Shown: piece after piece, positions 7,482 through 17,806 of the stretch
How positions within the stretch are numbered: position 1 is the first letter of the stretch
Layout of the letters: every line of letters starts with the position of its first letter
NCBI GenBank assembly: GCA_000230935.2
Contig: AGIQ01000002.1
Location: 868,001 to 932,000, forward strand
Source: Mycolicibacterium rhodesiae JS60
Lineage (GTDB): Bacteria > Actinomycetota > Actinomycetes > Mycobacteriales > Mycobacteriaceae
Length of the DNA: 64,000 nt
Direction: 5' to 3'
Made by a program: the position numbers and the translations under genes
Notes under the pieces: model-generated
What the model saw: the letters and a program-made list of their open reading frames with translations, nothing else
Told to the model about the DNA's origin: nothing
Database searches by the model: none

Positions 7482-10400
7482 CGCGGCGAGTCGAGCAGCC
7501 GGATCATCTCGGCACGCATCTCGACCTTGCGCACCTTGCCGGTGACGGTCATCGGGAAGTCGTCGACGACCCGCACGTAGCGCGGAATCTTGTAGTGCGC
7601 CAGCTTTCCGGCCGCAAACTCCTGCACGGCCGCGGCATCCAGCGGCGCGGCGCCCGCGCGCATTTTGACCCACGCGCAGATCTCCTCTCCGTACCTCGGG
7701 TCGGGAACGCCGATCACCTGGACATCGTCGATATCGGGGTGGGTGTACAGGAACTCCTCGATCTCCCGCGGATAGACGTTCTCGCCGCCGCGGATCACCA
7801 TGTCCTTGATCCGCCCGACAATCTGGCAGTAGCCGTCGTCGCGCATCACGGCCAGATCGCCGGTGTGCATCCAGCCCTCGTCGTCGATGGCTTCGGCGGT
7901 CTTCGCCTCGTCATTCCAGTAGCCGAGCATCACCGAGTAGCCGCGGGTGCAGAACTCGCCGGTCGTACCCCGTTCGACGAGCGCACCGGTTTCGGGGTCG
8001 ACGACCTTGATCTCGACGTGCGGATGTGCGCGCCCGACTGTCGCGGTGCGCCGTTCCAGATCGTCGTCGATCAGGGTTTGGCACGACACCGGCGAGGTTT
8101 CGGTCATGCCGTAGGCGATGGATACCTCCGACATGTTCAGCTGTTCGAGGCAGCGCTTCATGATCTCGACTGGGCACGGCGCGCCAGCCATGATGCCCGT
8201 CCGCAGCGACGAGACGTCGCGGTGGGCGAGGTCGGAGTGGCCGAGCATCGCGATGAACATGGTCGGTACGCCGTACAGTGCGGTGCAGCGTTCCTGTTCG
8301 ACCGCGGCCAGGGTGGCGCCGGGATCGAAGCCGGCGGCGGGTATCACCATCGTGGCGCCGTGGGTGGTGCACCCCAGATTGCCCATCACCATGCCGAAGC
8401 AGTGATAGAACGGAACCGGGATGCACAACCGGTCGCCTGGACCGAAGTTGATCAGGTCGGTGACGAAGAAGCCGTTGTTGAGGATGTTGCGGTGCGACAG
8501 CACCGCCCCCTTGGGGGAACCCGTTGTGCCGGAGGTATATTGGATGTTGATCGGATCCGAGGGCGTCAGGGACTCCATCCGTCGGCGTAGATCGTCGGCC
8601 GACGTCTGCTCGCTGCGTTGCCGCAGTGCGTGCCAATCCGGCGAGTTCAGGAACACCACATCGGACAGGTCGGGTACTTCGGGGCGCACCTCGGCGACCA
8701 TGCTGCGGTAATCCGACGACTTGAAGTCGGTGGCCGACACCAGCATCCGGACGCCGGCGTGCCGCAGAACGTAAGCCAGCTCGTGAGTGCGGTAGGCCGG
8801 GTTGATGGTCACCAAGATCGCGCCCACCTTGGCAGTCGCGTACTGCAGCAGGGTCCACTCGGCACAATTTGGCGCCCAGATCCCGACCCGGTCGCCCTTG
8901 TCGATGCCTGATGACATCAAAGCCCGTGCCAGCGAGTCGATTTCATGATTGAGTTCGGCATAGGTCCACCGCCGGCCGGCCGCGACATCGACCAGCGCGT
9001 CGACATCGGGATGGGCAGCGACGGTGCGCTCGAAGTTCTCGCCGATGGTCTCGTCCAGCAGTTCAACGCCCTCGGGGCCGGCCGAATAGGACAACGGTGC
9101 TCCGTGCCGATCGCGCAGGACGGTCTTGAGCACCTTGCCGCTCGCGTTGCGGGGCAGCGCCTCGACGATGGCGACGCGGCGTGGACGCTTGTAGGCGGCC
9201 AGACGCTCGCGGCAGTGCGACTCGATCTCATCCGCCGACGGCGGGTCGGCGGGATCGCGCGGCACGATCACGGCCAAGGGGGTCTCACCCCACTTCGGAT
9301 CCGGCACACCGATGACGGCCACCTCGGCGATCTTCGGGTGCGCCGCCAAGACGTTCTCCACCTCGGCGCTGTAGATGTTCTCTCCGCCGGAAATGATCAT
9401 GTCTTTCTTCCGATCGACCACGTAGATGTAGCCGTCCTCATCCTGCCTGACCAGGTCACCGGAATGGAACCATCCGCCGCGAAAAGCCTCCGCGGTCTCG
9501 GCGGGTTTGTTCCAGTAGCCGGCCATCACCAGGGGGCCCTGATAGACGATCTCGCCGACGATGCCCGGCACGACGTCGTTCATGTCGTCGTCGACTATGC
9601 GGGCCTCGACGTTGAGCATCGGCGTGCCCACCGAGCCGATCTTTGCCATTGCGTCATCGCCGCGCAGCAGGCAGGTGATCGGACTGCACTCGGTCTGCCC
9701 GAAGGCGGCGATGATCTCGGCCCCCGGGAAGACGTCGGTCATGTTCCGCAGCAGGGTGGTCGAGGCCGGCGCGGCACCCCACCAGATGCGCCGCAGACAG
9801 GACAGGTCCCACTCGGCGAGTCTGTCCATCGCGCAGACGATCTGCCACTGCGCCGGGGTCATCCAGCACGAGGTCACCCGTTCGGCGACGATAGTGCGTA
9901 CCGCGGCCTCGGCGTCGAACCCGCCAGATGACGGAATGACGACCTTGCCGCCGGTGAGGAACGCCGGCAGCATGCCGGACACCCCGGCGGTGTGGAACAG
10001 TGGCGCAACGCCGAGCCAACAGTCGTCGTCGGCGCGGTGGCCCAGTGTGCCGATCGAGCTGAAGGCGTGAAGGTACAGGTTTCGGTGGGACAGCACAGCA
10101 CCTTTGGGAAACCCGGTGGTCCCTGAGGTGTACATGATGAACGCGGGGTCGTTGTCGCTAACGGGGACGTCGACGGGTTCCGCACCGGCGCCGTCGATGG
10201 CGCTCTCCAGCGTGCCGCCGATGGTCAGTGTGGTGTGTACCGATTCCGCCGATCCGACCGACGGTGCCAGTGCGGCGTCGACGACCAAGGCTGCGGCGCC
10301 GCTGTCGGCCATCAGGTACGCGATCTCGTCGGCGACCAGGCGGAAGTTCAACGGCACCACCACAGCGCCCAGACGCAATGTGGCGAACCAGGTTTCGACG

Positions 10401-10615
10401 AGTTCGAGGCTGTTGAGGCCCAGCACCGCGACTCGGTCGCCGCGACCGATGCCGCGTTGTGCGAGTGCGTTGGCCAGGCGGGTCACCCGGATATCGGTCT
10501 GTTCGAAGGTCGCGCGGCGGTTCGGGTCGGCAAATGCGACGGCATCGGGACGCACCCGGGCATGCCGGGCGAGGGTGTCGCTGAGCGTGATGCCGGTCGA
10601 CGCGGACGTGGTCAT
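7478..10615 (-). CDS. fused tandem acyl-CoA synthetase (two FadD modules)
   Basis: A 1,045-residue protein made of two complete AMP-forming acyl-CoA ligases. Module 1 has its P-loop ([11 protein letters not shown]) near 161-172 and its C-terminal catalytic lysine (ASGKVLK) near 493. After a short linker, module 2 begins around [10 protein letters not shown] and has its P-loop ([11 protein letters not shown]) near 693, [17 protein letters not shown] and the final lysine (VTGKVRK) near 1025. FadDs are normally single modules of 500-560 residues. The ATG at 10615 is fixed by an ATGA overlap with fadE18. It is last in the leftward echA13-fadE17-fadE18 operon and probably activates the same substrate, or two successive acids. 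Module 2 recalls FadD35-type ligases. Confidence 0.88.
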   Translation of the reverse strand: MTTSASTGITLSDTLARHARVRPDAVAFADPNRRATFEQTDIRVTRLANALAQRGIGRGDRVAVLGLNSLELVETWFATLRLGAVVVPLNFRLVADEIAYLMADSGAAALVVDAALAPSVGSAESVHTTLTIGGTLESAIDGAGAEPVDVPVSDNDPAFIMYTSGTTGFPKGAVLSHRNLYLHAFSSIGTLGHRADDDCWLGVAPLFHTAGVSGMLPAFLTGGKVVIPSSGGFDAEAAVRTIVAERVTSCWMTPAQWQIVCAMDRLAEWDLSCLRRIWWGAAPASTTLLRNMTDVFPGAEIIAAFGQTECSPITCLLRGDDAMAKIGSVGTPMLNVEARIVDDDMNDVVPGIVGEIVYQGPLVMAGYWNKPAETAEAFRGGWFHSGDLVRQDEDGYIYVVDRKKDMIISGGENIYSAEVENVLAAHPKIAEVAVIGVPDPKWGETPLAVIVPRDPADPPSADEIESHCRERLAAYKRPRRVAIVEALPRNASGKVLKTVLRDRHGAPLSYSAGPEGVELLDETIGENFERTVAAHPDVDALVDVAAGRRWTYAELNHEIDSLARALMSSGIDKGDRVGIWAPNCAEWTLLQYATAKVGAILVTINPAYRTHELAYVLRHAGVRMLVSATDFKSSDYRSMVAEVRPEVPDLSDVVFLNSPDWHALRQRSEQTSADDLRRRMESLTPSDPINIQYTSGTTGSPKGAVLSHRNILNNGFFVTDLINFGPGDRLCIPVPFYHCFGMVMGNLGCTTHGATMVIPAAGFDPGATLAAVEQERCTALYGVPTMFIAMLGHSDLAHRDVSSLRTGIMAGAPCPVEIMKRCLEQLNMSEVSIAYGMTETSPVSCQTLIDDDLERRTATVGRAHPHVEIKVVDPETGALVERGTTGEFCTRGYSVMLGYWNDEAKTAEAIDDEGWMHTGDLAVMRDDGYCQIVGRIKDMVIRGGENVYPREIEEFLYTHPDIDDVQVIGVPDPRYGEEICAWVKMRAGAAPLDAAAVQEFAAGKLAHYKIPRYVRVVDDFPMTVTGKVRKVEMRAEMIRLLDSPR

Positions 10616-11706
10616 AAGCCGACCCGGTCGGCCAGTAGTGCCCGGTGCTGAGTGCTGCTGCCGAAGAGCGCTGCCGTGGTCTTGGCACGACGCAGGTAGA
10701 GGTGCAGGTCGTGCTCCCAGGTGAAGGCGATCCCGCCGTGCACCTGGGTGGCTGTCCCCGCACACTGGGTGAACGTGTCGGCGGCCTGCGCCTTCACCAG
10801 CGGCGCGGCGATGGCGAGTTCGCCGGGGTCGTCGGCACTCATCGCCGCGAACATGACCGCCACCCTGGTCGCGTCGATCTCGATCGCCATCTCAGCGCAC
10901 ATGTGTTTGACCGCCTGAAACATGCCGATTGCTCGGTCGAATTGCCTTCTGCTGCGCGAATACTCGACGCTGAGCTCCAAACAGGCCTCGGCACCACCGA
11001 GCATCTCGGCTGCCAGCAGCACTCGGGCGATGTCGAAGACCCGCTCGAGTTGATCCGGTGCCGCGTCGAGGGGTTCGGCCACGGCATTCCGCAACGTCAC
11101 GCGCGCGACCGGCCGGGTGATGTCGAATGCCGGCAGCCGCTCGACGCCAATGCCGGGAGTATCGGCGTTGACCACGTACAGTCCGACACCCTCCTCGGCG
11201 AGCGCCGCGATGACGAACATCCCGGCGACGTGGCCGTGCAGAACAGGGGCGCAAACGCCGTTCAGTACGGTGCGCCCGTCGTCACGGGCGGCCGACACTG
11301 TTGCAGATGCGGGGTCGGCAGCGCCCGGCCGGGTCGCCGCGAACGCGGCGATGCGGGCACCGCCGAGCAGGCCGGGTAGTAGGCGCTGACGCTGATCCTC
11401 GCTTCCCACACTCAGCACGGCGTGCACGGCGAATGCGTGGGATGCCAAGGGAACCGGGGTGAGCGCGCGGCCGAACTCCTCGAACACGATCGCCGATTCG
11501 ACCAGCGAGCCGCCCACACCGCCGTACTCCGTCGGGACCGGCAGTCCGGGGAGTTCCAGTTCGCGGCACAACCGTTGCCACAGCCGCTCGTCGTGGCCGT
11601 ATGCTCCGGCGACCTCGCGTACCCACGGCAGTGGGGTGGCCTCCTGCAGGAAGGCGCGCATTGAATCGCGAAAATCCAATTGTTCGGTGCTGTACCGAAA
11701 ATCCAT
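10612..11706 (-). CDS. fadE18: acyl-CoA dehydrogenase, FadE18 type
   Basis: A 364-residue FAD-dependent acyl-CoA dehydrogenase subunit. Its C-terminal [18 protein letters not shown] block is typical of the beta-like subunit of the alpha2-beta2 enzymes used in mycobacterial sterol side-chain oxidation; FadE17 and FadE18 of M. tuberculosis are reported to form such a pair. It starts one base after the fadE17 stop and overlaps the synthetase by four bases, so it is the third gene of the leftward operon. Identity rests on gene order (Rv1933c equivalent) as well as sequence. Confidence 0.86.
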   Translation of the reverse strand: MDFRYSTEQLDFRDSMRAFLQEATPLPWVREVAGAYGHDERLWQRLCRELELPGLPVPTEYGGVGGSLVESAIVFEEFGRALTPVPLASHAFAVHAVLSVGSEDQRQRLLPGLLGGARIAAFAATRPGAADPASATVSAARDDGRTVLNGVCAPVLHGHVAGMFVIAALAEEGVGLYVVNADTPGIGVERLPAFDITRPVARVTLRNAVAEPLDAAPDQLERVFDIARVLLAAEMLGGAEACLELSVEYSRSRRQFDRAIGMFQAVKHMCAEMAIEIDATRVAVMFAAMSADDPGELAIAAPLVKAQAADTFTQCAGTATQVHGGIAFTWEHDLHLYLRRAKTTAALFGSSTQHRALLADRVGL

Positions 11707-11707
11707 G

Positions 11708-12922
11708 TCAGCGTGGCTCCTTGGGAAGTCCGAGTAGCTGCTCGCCGATCACATTGCGCTGGATCTGCGAACTGCCCGCGTAGATGGTTGCGGCACGTGC
11801 ATAGAGGAGTTCGTCCAGCCAGCAGGCCGCCGAGTTGGGTGTGCCCGGTACCGGGATGATCAGCGCCGCACCGTTTCCCGGCCCGTCGGCGGACAGCGCG
11901 TCGACTCCGATGATGTCGACAGCCAGGTCGGTGTAGCGCTGGAAGTATTCGCTCCAGACCACCTTGTTGATCGCGGCCTCGGCGCCGGGGCGCTGCCCGT
12001 TGAGTAGTGCAGTCAGACCGCGGTAACCCTGGTAGCGCAGGATCTGCACACGCGAGTAGCACCACGCCAGCTCATCGCGGATCAGCGGATCGGTGTTCCG
12101 GCCTCGCTCCTTGGCGAGCTGCCGCAGCCGATCCAGTCCCCGACCGAACTCGATTGCCGCGGTAGTGATCTGGGATCCCCGCTCGAAGCCGAGGACGGTC
12201 ATCGCGGTCGCCCAGCCACCGCCGATGCCGCCCAGTACATCGGTGGCCTTCGCGCGGGCGTCGGTGAAGAAGACCTCGGAGAACGACGCGTGCCCGGCCG
12301 CATTGACGATCGGCCGCACCATTACCCCGGGCTGGTCGACGGGCACCAACAACATCGACAGGCCTTTGTGCTTCGGCACTTCGGGGTCGGTGCGGGCCAG
12401 TACGAAGATCCAGTTGGCCGTCGGACCCGCCGACGTCCAGATCTTCTGGCCGTTGACAATCCACTCATCACCCTCCAACACAGCTTTCGTTCGTACCGAC
12501 GCGAGATCCGACCCCGCCTCCGGTTCGGAGAAGCCCTGGCACCAGCGGTCCTCCCCGGACAGGATGCGTGGCAGGAAATGCTTCTTCTGTTGCTTGGTGC
12601 CCACGGCGATCAGGGTGTTGCCCAGTAGGTCAATGCCGAACATGTCGTTCTCGTCGCGCTCAGGTGCGCCACCGCGGGAGAATTCCTCGGCCAGCACCGC
12701 CTGCTCGATCACGGACAGACCGCCGCCGCCGTACGCCTTGGGCCAGGAGACGGCCACCAACCCACGGTCGGCGAGAATCTTGCGCCACCGATGCCGGAGT
12801 TCTTCCCGTTCTTCGGGCGGCAGCCCGCCGGGTCCGGTCCAGTCCGGAGGCAGATGTTCGGCCAGGAATGCCCGGATCTCGTCGCGAAACGACTGCGCTT
12901 CGGGGGGATAGTCGATGTCCAC
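11708..12922 (-). CDS. fadE17: acyl-CoA dehydrogenase, FadE17 type
   Basis: A 404-residue acyl-CoA dehydrogenase, probably the partner subunit of FadE18 and the ortholog of Rv1934c. FAD/substrate blocks are clear ([30 protein letters not shown]). The place that holds the catalytic Glu of medium-chain enzymes reads YAGSSQIQR, with Ala for Glu, so the base must lie elsewhere, as in other FadE heteromers. Start is a GTG at 12922 with GGGAG ten bases upstream. It follows echA13 by 17 bases. Confidence 0.88.
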   Translation of the reverse strand: MDIDYPPEAQSFRDEIRAFLAEHLPPDWTGPGGLPPEEREELRHRWRKILADRGLVAVSWPKAYGGGGLSVIEQAVLAEEFSRGGAPERDENDMFGIDLLGNTLIAVGTKQQKKHFLPRILSGEDRWCQGFSEPEAGSDLASVRTKAVLEGDEWIVNGQKIWTSAGPTANWIFVLARTDPEVPKHKGLSMLLVPVDQPGVMVRPIVNAAGHASFSEVFFTDARAKATDVLGGIGGGWATAMTVLGFERGSQITTAAIEFGRGLDRLRQLAKERGRNTDPLIRDELAWCYSRVQILRYQGYRGLTALLNGQRPGAEAAINKVVWSEYFQRYTDLAVDIIGVDALSADGPGNGAALIIPVPGTPNSAACWLDELLYARAATIYAGSSQIQRNVIGEQLLGLPKEPR

Positions 12923-12939
12923 CTGTGCTTCGCTCCCGA

Positions 12940-13872
12940 TCAGGGCCGGTTCTTGGCAGCAGGCAGGATTTCCGGGGCCAGCCGCCAGTCCTCGAGTCCG
13001 TCCTCGACGGTTCCGATCCCCAGCGGGTTGCCATTGATCTCCGCCCAGTGCGAGTGGTTGAGCTGGTGGAGTGAGAAGCAGGCATCAAGGGCGGTGGAGA
13101 AGCCCATGGCGTCGACGGTCTGGTTCACCGATTCCTTGATCAGCAGGGAGGCGACGGTCGGCACCTTGGCGATGCGGCGGGCGAATTCGATAGTGCGCGC
13201 CGAGAGCTCATCGGTCGGGAAGACCTTGCTGACCATGCCGAGCCCGTGGGCGTCGTCGGCGCTCAGCGAGTCGCCAGTGAGCAGCAGTTCTTTGGCCTTG
13301 CGGGGGCCGAACTCCCAGGGATGGCCGAAGTACTCCACCCCGCACATCCCCAGCCGGGTACCGACCACGTCGGCGAAGATCGTGTCGTCGGCGGCGACGA
13401 TCAGATCGCAGCACCAGGTCAGCATGAGACCGGCGGACAGGACCAGTCCGTGCACCTCGGCGATCGTGATCTTGCGCAGATTGCGCCACCGCTTGGTGTT
13501 CTGGAAGAAGTAGTGCCACTCCTGCCGGTGCCGGGCCTCGGCGCCGGTCAGCGTCCCGCCATTGCACTGGTAGGTGGGGTGCTGGCCGGGGCCGGTGGAC
13601 CGTTCCCGGATGTCATCGGAGGATCCGAGGTCGTGGCCGGCCGAGAAGCAAGGGCCCGCGCCGCGCAGGATGACCACTCGCACGGTGTCGTCCTCTTCGG
13701 CCAGCTCGAACGCCGTCCCGAGCTCGACGAGCATCCCGCGGCTCTGCGCGTTGCGCTGTTTCGGGCGATCGAGCGTGATCACCGCGATCCGGCCGTCGTC
13801 CGGTCCATTCCCCGAGTCGCTGCGCTCCTGCCCGCCGATCACGTCATAGGTGATGAAGTCGAAATGCTGCAC
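12940..13872 (-). CDS. echA13: enoyl-CoA hydratase, EchA13 type
   Basis: A crotonase-fold protein of 310 residues that hydrates a 2-enoyl-CoA; first gene of the leftward operon and syntenic with Rv1935c. The oxyanion-hole segments are present ([10 protein letters not shown] and [11 protein letters not shown]). The GTG at 13872 is chosen because the fold begins there ([11 protein letters not shown]) and GAAGGGACC precedes it; the frame stays open much further upstream, but through the divergent promoter region, which I do not treat as coding. Confidence 0.85.
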   Translation of the reverse strand: MQHFDFITYDVIGGQERSDSGNGPDDGRIAVITLDRPKQRNAQSRGMLVELGTAFELAEEDDTVRVVILRGAGPCFSAGHDLGSSDDIRERSTGPGQHPTYQCNGGTLTGAEARHRQEWHYFFQNTKRWRNLRKITIAEVHGLVLSAGLMLTWCCDLIVAADDTIFADVVGTRLGMCGVEYFGHPWEFGPRKAKELLLTGDSLSADDAHGLGMVSKVFPTDELSARTIEFARRIAKVPTVASLLIKESVNQTVDAMGFSTALDACFSLHQLNHSHWAEINGNPLGIGTVEDGLEDWRLAPEILPAAKNRP

Positions 13873-14116
13873 AGATGGTCCCTTCCCAGGCTGGCTATGA
13901 CCGCCGCTGATGCAGCACGCTACGCGGGCAACAATGAAAATGTCCATAGCTGATACGCAGCGGAGAAAACTTCCAGCTCGGTAAACAAGCAAGAAAAGTG
14001 GTTCTTGCATCCGATCAAGTATCTTGCTAGTACTGTGTTGAATGTCGAAAGAGGCGGTGCACGTCGCAGTCGATGGATCAGATGCGCTTGCTCGACCACT
14101 ACCGAGAGGGTTCACG
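13873..14116. promoter_or_regulatory. divergent echA13-melF promoter with repeated CTTG half-sites
   Basis: This AT-richer gap serves both operons. It holds GCAAGAA-N6-TTCTTGC (13989-14008) and, eight bases on, CAAG-TAT-CTTG (14016-14026), so four CTTG half-sites lie within 38 bases. TTGCAT (14005-14010) and TAGTAC (14028-14033), 17 bases apart, could be -35 and -10 elements. In M. tuberculosis the equivalent gap is controlled by Mce3R, whose gene is downstream here. The assignment of these repeats to Mce3R is inference. Confidence 0.55.
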
Positions 14117-15226
14117 ATGGAGATCGGACTTTTCCTGATGCCGGCGCATCCACCGGAGCGCAGCCTGTACGACGCGACCCAGTGGGACCTTGACCTGATC
14201 ACGCTGGCCGACGAGCTCGGCTACGTCGAGGCGTGGGTCGGCGAGCACTTCACGGTGCCGTGGGAACCGATCTGCGCGCCGGACCTGCTACTGGCTCAGG
14301 CGCTGCTACGCACCAAGAACATCAAGCTCGCCCCCGGCGCTCACCTGCTCCCGTATCACCATCCGGTCGAGCTGGCCCACCGAGTGGCGTACTTCGACCA
14401 CCTCGCGCAGGGCCGGTTCATGCTCGGCGTCGGCGCCAGCGGTATTCCGGGGGACTGGGCACTGTTCGACGTCGACGGCAAGAACGGCGAGCACCGCGAG
14501 ATGACCCGCGAGGCACTCGAGATCATGCTGAAGGTCTGGACCGAGGACCAGCCGTGGGAGTTCCGCGGAAAGTACTGGAATGCCAACGGAATCGCCCCGA
14601 TGTTCGAGGGCTTGATGAAGCGGCACATCAAGCCGTTCCAGGCACCCCACCCGCCGATCGGAGTCACCGGATTCAGTGCCGGCTCTGAGACGCTGAAGCT
14701 GGCCGGCGAGCGTGGGTATCTCCCGATGAGCCTGGACCTGAACGCCGAATATGTTGCCACGCACTGGGATGCGGTGCTGGAAGGTGCCGAACGGTCCGGG
14801 CGGACACCGGATCGCCGGGATTGGCGACTGGTGCGTGAGGTCGTCGTGGCCGAAACCGACGAGCAGGCCTTCCGCTATGCCGTCGACGGCATGATGGGCC
14901 GCAACATGCGCGAGTACGTCCTGCCGACGTTCCGGATGTTCGGGATGACCAAGTTCTACAAACACAACCCATCGGTGCCGGACGAGGATGTGACCCCGGA
15001 GTACTTGGCCGAGAACACCTTTGTGGTCGGCTCGGTCGAGACGGTGGTCGACAAGCTGGAAGCCACCTACGACCAGGTCGGTGGATTCGGGCACCTTCTG
15101 ATTCTCGGCTTCGATTACCTCGACAATCCGGGTCCGTGGAAGGAGTCCATGCGGCTGCTGGCCGAAGAGGTGATGCCGCGGCTCAACGCGCGCATCGCCA
15201 AGAAACCGGCGTCGTTGATTGTCTGA
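14117..15226 (+). CDS. melF: luciferase-like flavin-dependent monooxygenase (MelF)
   Basis: A 369-residue LLM-class monooxygenase that would use reduced FMN or F420 and oxygen on an organic substrate. The bacterial-luciferase fold is clear (TLADELGYVEAWVGEHF, AHRVAYFDHLAQGRFMLGVG). Length and position match Rv1936/MelF, the first gene of the mel2 locus. The ATG at 14117 is used because the family begins MEIGLFLMPAH; an earlier ATG would add 25 unrelated residues. It starts the rightward operon. The separate flavin reductase gene melI, present in M. tuberculosis, is missing here. Confidence 0.9.
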   Translation: MEIGLFLMPAHPPERSLYDATQWDLDLITLADELGYVEAWVGEHFTVPWEPICAPDLLLAQALLRTKNIKLAPGAHLLPYHHPVELAHRVAYFDHLAQGRFMLGVGASGIPGDWALFDVDGKNGEHREMTREALEIMLKVWTEDQPWEFRGKYWNANGIAPMFEGLMKRHIKPFQAPHPPIGVTGFSAGSETLKLAGERGYLPMSLDLNAEYVATHWDAVLEGAERSGRTPDRRDWRLVREVVVAETDEQAFRYAVDGMMGRNMREYVLPTFRMFGMTKFYKHNPSVPDEDVTPEYLAENTFVVGSVETVVDKLEATYDQVGGFGHLLILGFDYLDNPGPWKESMRLLAEEVMPRLNARIAKKPASLIV

Positions 15227-15242
15227 CTTAAGGACGGGAGAA

Positions 15243-17792
15243 ATGCAGGTGGCTACAGACGTCCCAGCGATCACCGTGCGGTATTCGGATGGAACGTGCA
15301 AGACGATGCCGGTTCAGCCGGATCAGTCGATCCTCGAGGCTGCCGAGGAACACGGCATCGCGATCGTCAACGAATGCCAGAGCGGGATCTGCGGGACCTG
15401 CGTAGCCACCTGTGCCTCTGGTGATTACGAGATGGGCCGCACCGAAGGGCTTTCCGAGGTCGAACGGGATGCCCGCAAGGTGCTGACGTGTCAGACCTTC
15501 GCGAAGTCCGACTGCGTGATCAACCTGCAGTACCCGGCCGATGACAATGCCGCGCGGTTGGTGACCGGAATTGGTGTGGTGACCGCGGTGGAGCAGGTGT
15601 CGCCAAGCACGGCGCTGCTACGGATCGACGTCTCGGGGCTGGACCGGCTGGTCTATCTGCCCGGGCAGTTCGCTCAGTTGCAGGTGCCGGGGACCACTGT
15701 GTGGCGCAACTACTCGTATGCGCATCCAGCCGATGGCCGCACCGAGGTGGAGTTCATCGTCCGATTGTTGCCGCAAGGTGTGATGTCGGACTATCTGCGC
15801 AACGAAGCGAAGCCCGGCGACCGAATCGCCATGCGGTGCAGCAAGGGCGGATTCTTCCTCCGGCCACCGGTGCGGCCGGTGGTTCTGGTGGCCGGCGGGA
15901 CCGGAATATCGGCCATCCTCGCGATGGCGCAGAGCCTGGCGGACGGTCACCCCGGGCCGGTCCACCTGTTGTACGGCGTGCGCAATGCCGAAGACCTCTG
16001 CAAGCTCTACGAACTCGAGGCGCTGAAGCGCCGGATGCCGGGGCTGGAAGTCCACACCGTCGTCTCCCGCCCGAACACGGACTGGGACGGAGCGGTGGGT
16101 CGGGTCACCGATGTCCTCGATGCGCGCATGTTCGATGGCGGCAACGCCGACGTGTATGTATGTGGCCCGGCCGGGATGGTCGAGTCCACCCGGAAGTGGC
16201 TCGACGACAACGGTATCCACGGCACCGGCCTGTATTACGAGAAGTTCGTGGCCAGCGGCGCGGCACGACGGCGCACACCGCCACGCCTGGATTACGGCGC
16301 TATCGATCTGGCCGACGTCCGCCGCCGCGGCCGTGGAACTGCGGTGGTCGTCGGCGGCAGCATCGCGGGAATCGCTGCGGTCAAGGTGCTCAGCGAGACG
16401 TTCGACAAGGTCATCGTGTTGGAGAAGGACCCACCGCATGCCCGACGCGAGGGCAGGCCCGGAGCGGCGCAGGGCTGGCATTTGCACCATCTCCTGACCG
16501 CGGGGCGGATCGAACTGGAGCGGTTCTTTCCCGGGATCATCGACGACATGGTCCGCGAGGGCGCATTCGACGTCGACATGGCCGCCCAGTACCGCATTCG
16601 ACTGGGCGGGACGTGGAAGAAACCCGGTACAGGTCCCATCAAAATCGTCTGCGCCGGCCGGCCGCTGCTGGAGTGGTGTGTGCGACGCCGACTGGACGGT
16701 GAACCCCGCATCAGCTTCCGCTACGAGTCCGAAGTGGCCGACCTGGTGTACGACCGCGCGGACAATACCGTCATCGGCGTCGCCGTCGCGGGCGACGGTG
16801 ACGAACTCGACGTGGTGCCAGCCGAATTCGTCGCGGATGCCTCCGGAAAGAACACCCGCTTCCCAGACTTCCTGGACCGCATCGGTATCGGGGCGCCGGA
16901 GGTCGAGCAGGACATCATCAACTGCTTCTATTCCACGATGTTCCACAAGGTGCCGCCGGAGCGGCAGTGGGACGACAAGGTGATGGTCATCTGTTACGCG
17001 TACCGCCCCTACGAGGACACCTACGCCGCGCAGTACTACACCGACAGCTCACGCACCATCCTGTCCACGTCACTGGTCGCCTACAACTGCTACTCCCCCC
17101 CGCGGACGGCACAGGAGTTCCGGGAGTTCGCGAACCTGATGCCGTCGGCGGTGATCGGGGAGAACATCGACGGACTCGAACCGGCCTCGCCGATCTACAA
17201 CTTCCGCTACCCCAACATGCTGCGACTGCATTACGAGAAGAAGCGCAACCTGCCGCGCGCGCTGCTGGTGGTCGGCGACGCGTACACCAGCGCCGACCCG
17301 GTGTCGGGGTTGGGGATGACACTGGCGCTCAAAGAAGTTCGGGAAATGCAGCTGCTTCTCGCGAAGTATGAGCCCACGCATCCGGATCTGCCCCGCAGGT
17401 ATTTCCGCACGATCGCCAAGATGGCCGACACCGCATGGTTCGTCATCCGGGAACAGAACCTGCGCTTCGACTGGCTCAAGGGTGTCGAGAAGAAGCGCCC
17501 CGTCTACTTCGGCGCACTCACCTGGTACATGGACCGGGTGATGGAGTTGGTGCACGACGATCCGGAGATCTACAACGAGTTCCTCGCTGTCGTGCATCTG
17601 GTCAAACCGGCGGCAGCGCTGATGACGCCGAAGGTGGCAGGGCGGGTGCTCGGCAAGTGGGCCCGTACCAAACTGTCCGGGCAGAAAACCCTCATCGAGC
17701 GCAACTACGAGAACCGCACGATTCCGCTCCCCGACCGCCTCGGCCAAATCGAGGAAATCCCGGTCGATCTGGCGGCGACCCGCTCCCACTAA
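15243..17792 (+). CDS. melG: ferredoxin-reductase-flavin oxygenase fusion (MelG)
   Basis: An 849-residue redox fusion matching Rv1937/MelG. Residues ~1-90 form a plant-type 2Fe-2S ferredoxin (Cys45, 50, 53, 83). Residues ~100-335 are an FNR-type reductase with the flavin motif RNYSY (~154), GGTGIS (~218) and the NAD-binding YVCGPAGM (~307). The rest is a second FAD protein: dinucleotide fold VVVGGSIAGIAA (~367-378) and GDAYTSADPVSGLGM (~678). Electrons could flow from NADH to 2Fe-2S and on to the oxygenase or to MelF. ATG 15243 and GTG 15249 are both possible starts. It is 16 bases after melF. Confidence 0.88.
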   Translation: MQVATDVPAITVRYSDGTCKTMPVQPDQSILEAAEEHGIAIVNECQSGICGTCVATCASGDYEMGRTEGLSEVERDARKVLTCQTFAKSDCVINLQYPADDNAARLVTGIGVVTAVEQVSPSTALLRIDVSGLDRLVYLPGQFAQLQVPGTTVWRNYSYAHPADGRTEVEFIVRLLPQGVMSDYLRNEAKPGDRIAMRCSKGGFFLRPPVRPVVLVAGGTGISAILAMAQSLADGHPGPVHLLYGVRNAEDLCKLYELEALKRRMPGLEVHTVVSRPNTDWDGAVGRVTDVLDARMFDGGNADVYVCGPAGMVESTRKWLDDNGIHGTGLYYEKFVASGAARRRTPPRLDYGAIDLADVRRRGRGTAVVVGGSIAGIAAVKVLSETFDKVIVLEKDPPHARREGRPGAAQGWHLHHLLTAGRIELERFFPGIIDDMVREGAFDVDMAAQYRIRLGGTWKKPGTGPIKIVCAGRPLLEWCVRRRLDGEPRISFRYESEVADLVYDRADNTVIGVAVAGDGDELDVVPAEFVADASGKNTRFPDFLDRIGIGAPEVEQDIINCFYSTMFHKVPPERQWDDKVMVICYAYRPYEDTYAAQYYTDSSRTILSTSLVAYNCYSPPRTAQEFREFANLMPSAVIGENIDGLEPASPIYNFRYPNMLRLHYEKKRNLPRALLVVGDAYTSADPVSGLGMTLALKEVREMQLLLAKYEPTHPDLPRRYFRTIAKMADTAWFVIREQNLRFDWLKGVEKKRPVYFGALTWYMDRVMELVHDDPEIYNEFLAVVHLVKPAAALMTPKVAGRVLGKWARTKLSGQKTLIERNYENRTIPLPDRLGQIEEIPVDLAATRSH

Positions 17793-17806
17793 GAGAAGAG
17801 GCTCAG

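Noticed and set aside
10616..10765. N-terminal extension of the fused synthetase
   Set aside because: It overlaps fadE18 in another frame; the ATGA junction at 10615 gives a normal ligase start.
13873..14202. N-terminal extension of EchA13 across the divergent gap
   Set aside because: The extra residues do not resemble a crotonase and the DNA is a promoter region with dyads and lower GC.
15618..16946. Long minus-strand open frame opposite melG (about 440 codons)
   Set aside because: High-GC third-position bias opens antisense frames; melG on the plus strand has clear domains and motifs and the antisense product has none.
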